Part shown: positions 8,718-16,108 of the stretch, in pieces
Numbering within the stretch: position 1 is the stretch's first letter
Layout: each line of letters starts with the position of its first letter
Assembly: GCA_036265815.1 (NCBI GenBank)
Contig: DATAOI010000071.1
Location: 1-59,780 of the forward strand
From: Gemmatimonadales bacterium
GTDB lineage: Bacteria; Gemmatimonadota; Gemmatimonadetes; Gemmatimonadales; GWC2-71-9
DNA length: 59,780 bases
Reading direction: 5' to 3'
Made by a program: the position numbers and the translations under genes
Notes under the pieces: model-generated
Seen by the model: only the letters and a program-made list of their open reading frames with translations
Database searches by the model: none
What the model was told of the DNA's origin: nothing

Positions 8718-11263
8718 GCCGGCGCTCCCGCATGCCGCCCGGCCACCAGGGCCCGCACCTCCGCCCCATCGGCCGCCTCGAGAGCCTGCAGCGCCGTGAC
8801 CCGGCACTCCTCCAGCGAAAGGGCGCGCACCTGGGCCTTCACCGCGGGCACCAGGGGCACAGCCGCGCTCAGCTCGTCCACGCCCAGTCCCACCAGCACG
8901 GGCACTGCCTGCGGATCGCCGGCGGCCGCGCCGCAGACGCCGACCCACCGGCCATGCGCGTGCGCGCCCGCGACGGTCCGCTCGATCAGGCGCAGTACCG
9001 CCGGATGCAGCGCGTCGACCTGGGCCGCGAGGCCCGGATGGGTGCGATCCATCGCCAGTGTGTACTGGGTCAGATCGTTGGTCCCGACCGAGAAGAAATC
9101 CGCCTCCTGCGCGAAGTGGTCGGCCAGGAGCGCGGCGGACGCGGTCTCGATCATGATGCCGATCGGCACCGGCGGCGCCCCGAGGGTGAGACGCTGGAGC
9201 TCCACCAGCTCGCGCGCGGCACGCCACTCGGCCACGGTCGAGATCATGGGGAACATCAGGGCCAGCCTGCCGGCGCGTGACGCCCGCAGGATGGCCCGTA
9301 CCTGGACGGCGAAGACCTCGGGCCGGTTCAGCAGGAGGCGGATGCCGCGCTCGCCGAGGAACGGATTCGCCTCGGCGCTGACGGGCAGGTAGGACAGGGG
9401 CTTGTCGCCGCCCACATCCAGTGCCCGCACGACGACCAGGCGCTCGGGTCCGACTTCGCGCAGGATCGCTTCGTAGGCGGCGGCCTGCTCGTCTTCGGTC
9501 GGTGCTGTGTGGCGGTCCAGAAACAGGAACTCGGAGCGCAGCAGACCGACGCCTTCGCCTCCCACCGCGGCCACCCGGCGCGCCTCGTCCAGGCTACCGA
9601 CGTTGGCGCCGACCTCGACGCGATGGCCGTCGCTGGTGACCGCCGGCTGCCCGGCGACGGCGAGCTCCGCCGCGCGCACCCGCGCGGTGGAGGCCTGGCG
9701 CCGAGCGATCTCCGCTTCCTCCGCCGGCGACGGGTCGAGCCGGAGGGTGCCGGCGTCGCCGTCGAGCGCCACACGGGCGCCCGATGGAAGTTCGAGCACG
9801 CGTGGGTCGATGCCGGCGACCGCGGGGACGCCGAGCCCCCGGGCCAGGATGGCGACGTGGGAGGTGGCGCTGCCCGTGGTGGTACAGAAGCCGCGCACCC
9901 GGGTGCGATCCAGCGTCGCCGCATCGGAAGGCGCCAGGTCCTCGGCCACGACGATCGACTCCGCGGGAATTTCAGGCAGTGCGCCGTCGCGACCGACGAG
10001 CAGATGGAGCACGCGCCGGCCCACGTCGCGGAGGTCGGCGGCGCGGCCCGCCAGCAGCTCTGTGCGGAGCGCGAGCAGCCGGTCCGACTGCTCCAGGTAC
10101 GCTTTCCGCCACGCGTAGGCCGCTGTGGCTCCCTCCCGGATCTGCTCGGCGGCGGCGTCCAGCAGAGCGGGGTCTTCGAGCAGCTCCTGATGCGCGGCGA
10201 AGATCGCGCCCCGGTCGGCATCGCCTTCGGCGGCGAGCCGCCGCTCGAGCACCTTCAGCTGACGCTGCGCGTCCGCGATCGCGGTGTCGAGCGCACGCCG
10301 CTCGTGGCTGGGATCCGCGGCCCGCTCCTGCGGCACCTCGTCCGTGTGGCGCAGGTGGAACACGCGGCCGATCGCGACGCCGGGCGAGGCGGGCACACCG
10401 GCCAGCGGACCGCCAGGCGCTCCGCTGGGGCGCACCGGGGCCGCGGATGGCGCGGGGACCCCGACAGGCCGCTTCCGATCGGTCACTTGGGCAGCGGGGG
10501 ACGCCGGGGAAAGTGCCTGCACCACGGCATCCACCGCGGCAGCGGCGTCCTCACCCCGCGCTACGACGGTCACCGTGTCGCCCCGGCAGACCTCGAGCAT
10601 CATGATGGCCACGACGCTGCGGGCGTTGGCTTCGCGGCCCTGCTTGACCAGCCGAACGTCGGAGGCAAAACGGCGAGCCGCCGCGGCGACGGTCGCGGCG
10701 GGGCGCGCATGCAACCCATCTTCGATCGCGATTACAATCGGGGCCGAGTCGACCGAGCGTCCCTCCTCCCGGGCGGCCGGCTCAGCCCCGACAGTCGCGA
10801 GGCGCACCTCGAGGAGCGGATCCCGCGCTCGGGCGACCCGTCCGGTGCGTGGCTGCAGCGCTGCGACGCGATCCATGCTCACCACCAGGACCGGCGTGAT
10901 GAGGCTCTTGGCATGCCTGGCCACGTAGTCCGCATCGAAGGTCAGGAGCAGATCGCCCGCCCGCACCTCGTCACCTGCCTTGACGCGCGGCTCGAAGCCC
11001 TGCCCGTTCAGCGCCACGCTGTCGAGCCCGACGTGAATGAGGACCTCGAGGCCCGACACCGAAAGCGTGAGTGCGTGGCCCGCGCGATGCACATGACGCA
11101 CCCGCGCATCGCATGGCGCCACGAGCCGCTGGTCGAGCGGGTCGAGCGCGATGCCATCCCCGGCGAGCCGTCGCGCGAACGCGGGATCGGGCACTCGCTC
11201 GAGCGGCACAATGACGCCGGACAACGGTGCCAGCAGGGTCAGGCTGGTCGAGGGGGAGGTCAT
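8714..11263 (-). CDS. ptsI: Fused PTS phosphorelay protein EIIA(Glc)-HPr-Enzyme I
   Basis: An 849-residue cytoplasmic multiphosphoryl transfer protein joining three PTS components. EIIA-Glc (residues 1-130) has the phospho-His in LIHVGLD (His77) and the helper His at VRHVH. HPr (~174-252) has [10 protein letters not shown] (His185) and a Ser equivalent to Ser46 in [10 protein letters not shown] (Ser216). Enzyme I (~287-849) has the swivelling-domain His469 in [11 protein letters not shown], the PEP-binding barrel segment [17 protein letters not shown], and Cys777 in [10 protein letters not shown]. With the downstream EIIBC this makes a complete phosphorelay from PEP to sugar in two genes. It is the first gene of the minus-strand operon, divergent from deoC across 88 bp. 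Confidence 0.95.
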   Translation of the reverse strand: MTSPSTSLTLLAPLSGVIVPLERVPDPAFARRLAGDGIALDPLDQRLVAPCDARVRHVHRAGHALTLSVSGLEVLIHVGLDSVALNGQGFEPRVKAGDEVRAGDLLLTFDADYVARHAKSLITPVLVVSMDRVAALQPRTGRVARARDPLLEVRLATVGAEPAAREEGRSVDSAPIVIAIEDGLHARPAATVAAAARRFASDVRLVKQGREANARSVVAIMMLEVCRGDTVTVVARGEDAAAAVDAVVQALSPASPAAQVTDRKRPVGVPAPSAAPVRPSGAPGGPLAGVPASPGVAIGRVFHLRHTDEVPQERAADPSHERRALDTAIADAQRQLKVLERRLAAEGDADRGAIFAAHQELLEDPALLDAAAEQIREGATAAYAWRKAYLEQSDRLLALRTELLAGRAADLRDVGRRVLHLLVGRDGALPEIPAESIVVAEDLAPSDAATLDRTRVRGFCTTTGSATSHVAILARGLGVPAVAGIDPRVLELPSGARVALDGDAGTLRLDPSPAEEAEIARRQASTARVRAAELAVAGQPAVTSDGHRVEVGANVGSLDEARRVAAVGGEGVGLLRSEFLFLDRHTAPTEDEQAAAYEAILREVGPERLVVVRALDVGGDKPLSYLPVSAEANPFLGERGIRLLLNRPEVFAVQVRAILRASRAGRLALMFPMISTVAEWRAARELVELQRLTLGAPPVPIGIMIETASAALLADHFAQEADFFSVGTNDLTQYTLAMDRTHPGLAAQVDALHPAVLRLIERTVAGAHAHGRWVGVCGAAAGDPQAVPVLVGLGVDELSAAVPLVPAVKAQVRALSLEECRVTALQALEAADGAEVRALVAGRHAGAPA

Positions 11264-11334
11264 CGCACCTCTGCGGGGACCAAGGTGTGCGCGAAGCTTG
11301 CGAGTCTCAGGCAGGCTGCCCTGCTCTCAATCAG

Positions 11335-11348
11335 CCAAATAATATTGG
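11335..11348. promoter_or_regulatory. Candidate operator (CCAA-N6-TTGG palindrome) in divergent promoter region
   Basis: An A/T-rich palindrome CCAAATAATATTGG stands out in a very GC-rich 88-bp divergent region between the PTS operon and deoC. It sits 3 bp before the deoC ATG and 71 bp before the ptsI start. It could hold an operator or overlap the promoter elements of either side. No regulator gene is next to it. Confidence 0.3.
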
Positions 11349-11351
11349 GAC

Positions 11352-12071
11352 ATGTGTGATGCCGCCATGGAAGTCTCCCGGTTTGCCAAGTTGTTCGATC
11401 ACTCGATCGTCCGCCCCGACGCCACCCGCGCCGACGTGGCGCGATTTGCCGAGACGGCCGCCCGATTGGGGACCGCCACCCTCACCGTGCAGCCGCACTA
11501 CGTCCGGTTCGCCCGCGGCGTGCTGCGCGGCTCCGGCGTCCTCGTGGGCACGGTAGTCGGGTTCCCGCACGGGAACGAGACGCCTTCGATGAAGGACTAC
11601 CAGGTCCGGGAGGTCCTCGGGCTGGGCGCCCAGGAGATCGACATGGTGATGAACATCCCCGCCCTCAAGAACGGCGAGAGGCAGTTGTTCATCCGGGATG
11701 TGGCCGGGGTCGTCCAGGCCGCCGAGGGCCGGCGGGTGAAGGTCATCCTCGAGACCTGCTACCTAACGACAGAGGAGAAGCAACGCGCCTGCGAGTGGAT
11801 CATCGAGGCTGGGGCCCACTTCGTGAAAACATCCACCGCGTATGCCGACGGCGGGGCCACGCTGGACGACGTCCGCCTCATGTACCAGGTGGTGAAGGGC
11901 CGATGCCTGGTGAAGGCCGCGGGAGGCATCCGGGAGATCCCCGAAGTGCTGGCCTACCTGGAGGCCGGGGCGCGCCGGTTCGGCTCGACGCGGACCGAAC
12001 AGTTCGTGCAGGCGTTTCAGGAGCTGTCGCCGGGGGAACGCGCGGGCTTTGCGCCGTATCTGCCTGATTGA
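11352..12071 (+). CDS. deoC: Deoxyribose-phosphate aldolase (DERA, DeoC family)
   Basis: Cleaves 2-deoxy-D-ribose 5-phosphate to glyceraldehyde 3-phosphate and acetaldehyde by Schiff-base chemistry. It is a class I aldolase TIM barrel of 239 residues, usual for the family. Key segments are VVGFPHG, EIDMVMNIPALKNG, the Schiff-base Lys159 in HFVKTSTAYADGGAT, and the second Lys in CLVKAAGGIR. The family's common KTSTGF reads KTSTAY here. An internal ATG at 11367 (MEVSRF) is an alternative start; neither has a strong ribosome site. It is divergent from the PTS genes and not next to other nucleoside-salvage genes, so it may serve general deoxynucleoside or sugar-phosphate catabolism. Confidence 0.9.
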   Translation: MCDAAMEVSRFAKLFDHSIVRPDATRADVARFAETAARLGTATLTVQPHYVRFARGVLRGSGVLVGTVVGFPHGNETPSMKDYQVREVLGLGAQEIDMVMNIPALKNGERQLFIRDVAGVVQAAEGRRVKVILETCYLTTEEKQRACEWIIEAGAHFVKTSTAYADGGATLDDVRLMYQVVKGRCLVKAAGGIREIPEVLAYLEAGARRFGSTRTEQFVQAFQELSPGERAGFAPYLPD

Positions 12072-12159
12072 CTCCACGGGCGGCGCGGGGGCACCGCCGG
12101 TCGGCCTCCGTTGCGGCCGGCGGCGCCTCCACTGGTCCGACGCCTAGAGCGGAAAGAGC

Positions 12160-12480
12160 CTAATGCGAGCCGACCATGGACTCCTTGGTCACCAGCACCT
12201 CGCCCTCGATGATCTCGGGAGTTCCCAGCTGATCTTTCAGCGGATCGTTGCGGACGAATTCCGCGGACCGCCGGGTGGACTCCTTCGCCCCACTCTGGCT
12301 CTCGAAGATGGAGATGCTGACCAGGTCCTTCTCCCCGCGGAGCACATAATAACAGTGGAATCCCGGGACTTCCTGGGCGATCGGCAGGAATGTCTGCTCG
12401 ATCCGCTGCTGAAGCTCCTGGACCTTGTTCTTGGCGAGCGGCCCGCCCTTGGGGGTATACCGCCGAATCGTTGCGTACAT
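12160..12480 (-). CDS. ABM-like dimeric alpha/beta-barrel protein
   Basis: A 106-residue protein of the antibiotic-biosynthesis-monooxygenase-like ferredoxin fold: MYATIRRY opening, then IAQEVPGFHCYYVLRGEKDLVSISIFES and an acidic C-terminal strand. Such proteins are small oxidative or heme-degrading enzymes or uncharacterised stress proteins; no catalytic residues can be assigned. The start at 12480 has GGAGG 8-9 nt upstream; an in-frame start at 12519 would fall inside the upstream terminator and is rejected. A sigma70-type promoter and a terminator-bearing leader lie directly upstream. It is convergent with deoC. Confidence 0.75.
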   Translation of the reverse strand: MYATIRRYTPKGGPLAKNKVQELQQRIEQTFLPIAQEVPGFHCYYVLRGEKDLVSISIFESQSGAKESTRRSAEFVRNDPLKDQLGTPEIIEGEVLVTKESMVGSH

Positions 12481-12516
12481 GGGCGCCTCCATCGATATCG
12501 GTCTGATGTGGAAAAC

Positions 12517-12622
12517 CAAAAAGCCGGCCGAGCAGTACCTCGCTCAGCCGGTTTCGCGATTGGCTCCACCCGGTACCTGCGCGACCTCCACTCCTGCACC
12601 GGGCTTCTCTGCTTCTGAGAGT
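12517..12622 (-). ncRNA. Candidate structured leader RNA or small RNA ending in an intrinsic terminator
   Basis: About 105 nt predicted to be transcribed between the promoter at 12629-12656 and the terminator at 12518-12551, just before the ABM-like gene. On the plus strand the segments CCCGGT (12569-12574), CCACTC (12588-12593), ACCGGG (12598-12603) and GAGTGG (12619-12624) pair in interleaved order, which defines an H-type pseudoknot. I could not match it to a riboswitch consensus I know. It may be a regulated leader of the ABM-like gene or a free-standing small RNA. Confidence 0.5.
12518..12551 (-). terminator. Intrinsic terminator in the leader of the ABM-like gene
   Basis: On the minus strand a 10-bp stem (CCGGCTGAGC with GCTCGGCCGG, one G-U pair) and an 8-nt loop are followed by CTTTTTGGTTTT. 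It ends about 38 nt before the ATG at 12480, leaving the ribosome site downstream. Its placement inside a 5' leader, rather than after a gene, suggests attenuation. Confidence 0.75.
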
Positions 12623-12628
12623 GGCCCC

Positions 12629-12656
12629 AGTATAGGGGCTGTTCTCGGACCGTCAA
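12629..12656 (-). promoter_or_regulatory. Sigma70-type promoter for the ABM-like leader
   Basis: TTGACG (12651-12656) and TATACT (12629-12634) are separated by 16 bp, near the housekeeping consensus. Transcription would begin near 12622 and run leftward through the pseudoknot-capable leader. Confidence 0.7.
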
Positions 12657-12672
12657 GATGGCCGGACCCGGC

Positions 12673-12713
12673 AAGCAAAAAGGGGGGCGGCCGAAGCCGC
12701 CCCCCTTTTGCTT
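12673..12713 (-). terminator. Strong intrinsic terminator after the outer-membrane barrel gene
   Basis: A near-perfect inverted repeat with a CGAA loop (12692-12695): arms AAGCAAAAAGGGGGGCGGC and GCCGCCCCCCTTTTGCTT. It lies 11 bp after the minus-strand stop at 12725. The A/T outer arms make it usable in both directions. Confidence 0.88.
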
Positions 12714-12724
12714 ACCCCAATCGC

Positions 12725-13258
12725 CTAGTGGAGCGTAATGCCCAGCCCGAGATCGAACACATCGCTCGACCCGCCATCGAAGCTCCCGCGGAACCAATTG
12801 GCCACGGGGGTAATGGAGGTGTTGCGGCCGACGCGGATGTCGTAGCCCATACCGGCAAGGATCCCGAAGCCGTTGGCCGAGCCCGAGCCGAAGCCGGTGT
12901 CGGCGTGCAGCCGGGCGTAGCCGACGCCGCCCTTGGCGAAGAACCCGCTGTTGAGGGACGGGTACCAGTACGCGGCGCCGGTGAGGCTGCCCTGGGAGAG
13001 GCTCACACCGCTCTCGCTCTTGTACCAGCCGTTCGTTTCGACACCGAGCAGCAGGTGCGGATTCAGGGTGCCGCCGAGCTTGACGTAGCCGCTGGCGCCG
13101 CCGGTGCGGTCACCACCGCAACCCTCGCAGCCCAGCGAGCCGAAGCCCAGGCCCGCGCCGAACCAGAAGCCCTCACGAGTCTGCGCGTGCTGGGCGGCCA
13201 GAGGAGCAGCGCCGATAGACATGAGAAGCGCAAGCGTGGCAAGCAGTCGGGTACGCAT
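12725..13258 (-). CDS. Small outer-membrane beta-barrel protein
   Basis: 177 residues. A signal peptide (MRTRLLATLALLMSIGAAPLAAQ) is followed by alternating hydrophobic, Gly/aromatic-rich strands (FWFGAGLGFGSLG, GILAGMGYDIRVG, VFDLGLGITLH) typical of an 8-stranded OMP barrel. Two Cys (GCEGCGG) sit in an early loop and may form a disulfide. The ATG at 13258 has GAGG upstream; a TTG four codons earlier is less likely. A strong terminator follows. The precise role is unknown; the family includes adhesion and membrane-stability proteins. Confidence 0.8.
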   Translation of the reverse strand: MRTRLLATLALLMSIGAAPLAAQHAQTREGFWFGAGLGFGSLGCEGCGGDRTGGASGYVKLGGTLNPHLLLGVETNGWYKSESGVSLSQGSLTGAAYWYPSLNSGFFAKGGVGYARLHADTGFGSGSANGFGILAGMGYDIRVGRNTSITPVANWFRGSFDGGSSDVFDLGLGITLH

Positions 13259-13442
13259 GGTGCCTCGCAAAAACGGGTTGGTTGCCGAAGGCCGGCATGG
13301 TCCGGCGTGCGCCCGAGTGGGCCTGGAGGAAGCTGCCGGATGTTGTGAGAGAGTTCGCCAGCGGGTGGGGCAACCAGCATACCCCCGGGGGCGGGACCTG
13401 CCGAGCTGGTGGTAAGTTCATGTGTCACATCGGGAAAGCCAG

Positions 13443-13488
13443 CCCGGGTCCGCCCAGACTGCAGAGAGTTGCAGGGCAAAGACCCGGG
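13443..13488. repeat. Inverted repeat between the TPR lipoprotein and the barrel gene
   Basis: CCCGGGTC (13443-13450) and GACCCGGG (13481-13488) enclose a smaller GCCC/GGGC pair. It sits 42 bp after the TPR gene stop on the minus strand. There is no T tract, so it may be only a weak terminator or an mRNA 3'-end hairpin. Confidence 0.4.
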
Positions 13489-13529
13489 GAATCTGGCGAT
13501 CGGCAAGCCTGGCGGTTACCCGCCGGAGA

Positions 13530-15032
13530 TCATCCGATCTTCTTCGCCTCGGTGCGGATCGAGACGTAGTTCAGCGTGGGCAGGATGTTCGCGTTCGCCG
13601 CCTTCCCGGCAAGCTCCTTGGCCCTGGCCTTGTCGCCCTTGCCCTGATACGCCAACGCCGTCGAGTAGACCACGTAGGGGTCCTGCTGGCTGGCCTGTCC
13701 CAGCTCGCTGATGGCCTGATCGAACTGTTTCTCCGCCAGCGCGATGGTGCCCGCCAGCTCGTGCGCCTGCCGGATCCGGAACGAGTTGTGCCTCGCCTCG
13801 GCACCCTTCAGATACTCGGCGGCCTCCGACTTGGCCGTCGCCAGATCCTTCCTGGCCAGCGCGACCCGCCCGCCGAAATAGTGGCCGGCCAGCTTGGTGT
13901 CCTCCTTCACGTCGGCCGACTGGCTGGACGCCATGATCAGATCGACCGCGCGGGTGAAGTGCTTCTGCGCCTCGTCCGATTTCCAGGCGTCGAGCATGAT
14001 GTTTCCCATCGCGACCTCGTCAGCCGACATGTTGGCCGTGTCGGCGATCTTGAGGGCCACGGCGTGCTCCTGTTGCATCGCCTCCATCGCCTTGGCGGTC
14101 TTTCCGGCGTCGACATAGATCAGCGCCTGGGTGAATTTGGCCAAACGCCGGTCGCCGTCATCCCGGGCGGCATCGAAGAGCTTCTGCGCTTCCGCGACCG
14201 CCTGGTCGTGCTTGCCCTGATACATGAGATTCGAGGCGATCGCGAAGTACGAGTTGCTGAAGTGGGGATCGATCGAGAGCGCCTTCCGGTACTGCGCGAT
14301 CGACTCGTCGAACCGCCCCGTCTTCATCAGCAGCTCGGCATAGGAGTCGTACGGATTGGGATCGTCCGGGACCAGCTCGATGTACTTCTTGAAGGCCTTC
14401 TCCGCGTCGGCGTACTTCTCCAGCGGCCGGTAGGCGTAGCCCAGGGTGTTGTACGCCGGCGAGAAACTCGGGTTGATCGCGATCGACTGCTTCAGCTCAT
14501 CGATGGCTTTCTCGAACTCCTGCTGGCCGAGATACTGCCCGGCCAGAGTGAAGTGCGCGCGCTCGTCGCGGGGATACTTGGCCGCCAGCTCCTCCGCGTA
14601 GGCCAGCGCCTTGGTGGGGTCCGCATCGCTCCCCGCCTTCAGTGCGAGGATCAGCAACCGCTCTCCTTCGGAGACTTTTTCCGAGAGGGCGACCGCCTCA
14701 TTCAGATGCTGCAAAAAGTCCTTGGCGGTGGCAGAGCTCAGGGCGAGGCTGTAGTGCGCGAGAGCGAACGAGGGATCCTTCGCGACGGCCTGCCCGAACA
14801 GCTGGCGGGCATCGTGCAGCTTGAGCTGGTCGGCCAGGGCTCGACCCTTGGTATAGAGCGTCCGCGCCTCATCGGAGGCGGTGGTGATCGCGATCTTTTC
14901 GCTGGTGGTGGGGGTAGCGGCGCCGACGGACGCGGTTTCGGTATCTGGCTTCTTCGTGTCGCAGCCGGCGAGGAGGGCGAGCAGCCCGCAGGCGCTGAGC
15001 CAGACCGGTGGCGAGGACAATGAGCGTTTCAC
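13530..15032 (-). CDS. TPR-repeat lipoprotein
   Basis: A 500-residue lipoprotein: signal ending LLALLAGC, then at least seven tetratricopeptide repeats, for example FALAHYSLALSSA, FSPAYNTLGYAYRPLEKYADAEKAF, PYDSYAELLMKTGRFDESIAQYRKAL and HFSNSYFAIASNLMYQGK. TPRs bind other proteins, so this is a likely envelope scaffold rather than an enzyme. The start is GTG 15032, supported by AGGAGG with a 7-nt spacer. It is monocistronic, divergent from the HAD phosphatase. No partner can be named from context. Confidence 0.85.
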   Translation of the reverse strand: MKRSLSSPPVWLSACGLLALLAGCDTKKPDTETASVGAATPTTSEKIAITTASDEARTLYTKGRALADQLKLHDARQLFGQAVAKDPSFALAHYSLALSSATAKDFLQHLNEAVALSEKVSEGERLLILALKAGSDADPTKALAYAEELAAKYPRDERAHFTLAGQYLGQQEFEKAIDELKQSIAINPSFSPAYNTLGYAYRPLEKYADAEKAFKKYIELVPDDPNPYDSYAELLMKTGRFDESIAQYRKALSIDPHFSNSYFAIASNLMYQGKHDQAVAEAQKLFDAARDDGDRRLAKFTQALIYVDAGKTAKAMEAMQQEHAVALKIADTANMSADEVAMGNIMLDAWKSDEAQKHFTRAVDLIMASSQSADVKEDTKLAGHYFGGRVALARKDLATAKSEAAEYLKGAEARHNSFRIRQAHELAGTIALAEKQFDQAISELGQASQQDPYVVYSTALAYQGKGDKARAKELAGKAANANILPTLNYVSIRTEAKKIG

Positions 15033-15302
15033 TTTGATCCTCCTGGTCCTTCATGGTTGTCGTGGTGGGCATTAGGCCCTACGCCCGGCCCACATGCCGG
15101 TTTCACCACGGCCACCCAGCTGCGACAAGAATGTCGGAGGGAACCGCCTCGGGATGCAGGATTGTTACCCGACCGCGCCACTCACGGCGGCCGCCGCCAT
15201 TACCCTTCGTGCTCGCCGCCACGCGGCGTACGGGGGACGTGACTTGTCAGGCTCGACCCCGACCCCGCATGACCCGACGGACCAGGAGAGAGGGAGAGAC
15301 GC

Positions 15303-16103
15303 ATGAAAAAGTTTCTGCTGGCCAGCGACTTCGACCAGACGCTGAGCTTCAACGATTCCGGTCTGGTGCTGAGCGAGATGCTCGGCATCGGCGACTTCGC
15401 CGAGAAGACGGCGGGGCTCTCGGAGATTCACCTGGTGCAGCAGGGGGCCGAGCTGGCCTATCTGCTGCTGCACGACCCCGAGTATCGCCGGGTCCGGAGA
15501 GAAGATCTGGTGGAGGTCGGGAAGCGGATCCGGCTCAAGCAGAATCTGGGACTCCTGTCCCGCCTGCTGGAGGCGATCGATGGCCACCACTTCGCCTTCT
15601 ACGTGATCTCGGCCGCCCCCGAGGAAGTGATCCGCTCCGCCCTGGAAGGTCTCGTTCCGGAGAGCCACATCTTCGGCACCCGGTTCCGCTACGCGCCCGA
15701 CACCGGGGAGATCGAGTCGATCGTGCGGGTGCCCGCCGGGTACGGCAAGGTGGCGGTGCTGGAGGAGCTGCGTCGAACGCTGGGGGTGAGCTACGACCGG
15801 GTGGTGTATGTGGGCGACGGCAGCTCAGACGTGCACATCATGCTGCACTTGAACCGGCTGGACGGATTGACCATCGCGGTGTCGGAGAACCGCTATCTCA
15901 CTCCCATCGCCCGGCGCACCATCCTGAGCGACGACGGGTTGAGCGTGATGATTCCCATCCTGGAGGAGATCGCCGGCTGGGACAGCGGCCGGATCCGCTC
16001 GCTGTTCGCCACCCATGGGTTGGTGCTGCAGGACTGGGATAAAGTCCGCACCGACTCGCTCACCATCCGTGATCTCGCGGCGGCCCCCAAGGCCGTCGCG
16101 TGA
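15303..16103 (+). CDS. HAD-superfamily phosphatase (phosphoserine-phosphatase-like)
   Basis: 266 residues with HAD motifs in order: motif I DFDQTLS (nucleophile Asp9, acid Asp11), motif [10 protein letters not shown] near residue 100, a Lys in [11 protein letters not shown], and motif [19 protein letters not shown] near 178. The helical cap between motifs I and II is the HAD-IB type shared with SerB and MtnX. The substrate is a small phosphomonoester, unknown. GGAGAGAGGGAGAG precedes the ATG. It is convergent with ndvB, with 5 bp between the stop codons. Confidence 0.82.
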   Translation: MKKFLLASDFDQTLSFNDSGLVLSEMLGIGDFAEKTAGLSEIHLVQQGAELAYLLLHDPEYRRVRREDLVEVGKRIRLKQNLGLLSRLLEAIDGHHFAFYVISAAPEEVIRSALEGLVPESHIFGTRFRYAPDTGEIESIVRVPAGYGKVAVLEELRRTLGVSYDRVVYVGDGSSDVHIMLHLNRLDGLTIAVSENRYLTPIARRTILSDDGLSVMIPILEEIAGWDSGRIRSLFATHGLVLQDWDKVRTDSLTIRDLAAAPKAVA

Positions 16104-16108
16104 TGAGC

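Noticed and set aside
8718-9227. An N-terminal extension of the EIIBC gene
   Set aside because: It overlaps the Enzyme I 3' end out of frame; MRLGRTAFG at 8717 aligns with the expected PtsG start and overlaps the EI stop by 4 bp.
5563-11359. Long plus-strand frames (5563-7608, 7002-9392, 9509-11359) opposite the PTS and trehalase genes
   Set aside because: They overlap genes with complete PTS and GH37 motifs on the other strand, and contain no recognisable domain.
12072-12135. CCGCCGG/CCGGCGG inverted repeat after deoC as a terminator
   Set aside because: The loop is long and no T tract follows on either strand; such pairings are common by chance in this GC-rich sequence.
13063-13506. A 147-codon minus-strand frame overlapping the barrel gene
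   Set aside because: It overlaps the 5' part of the barrel gene out of frame and has no family features or ribosome site.
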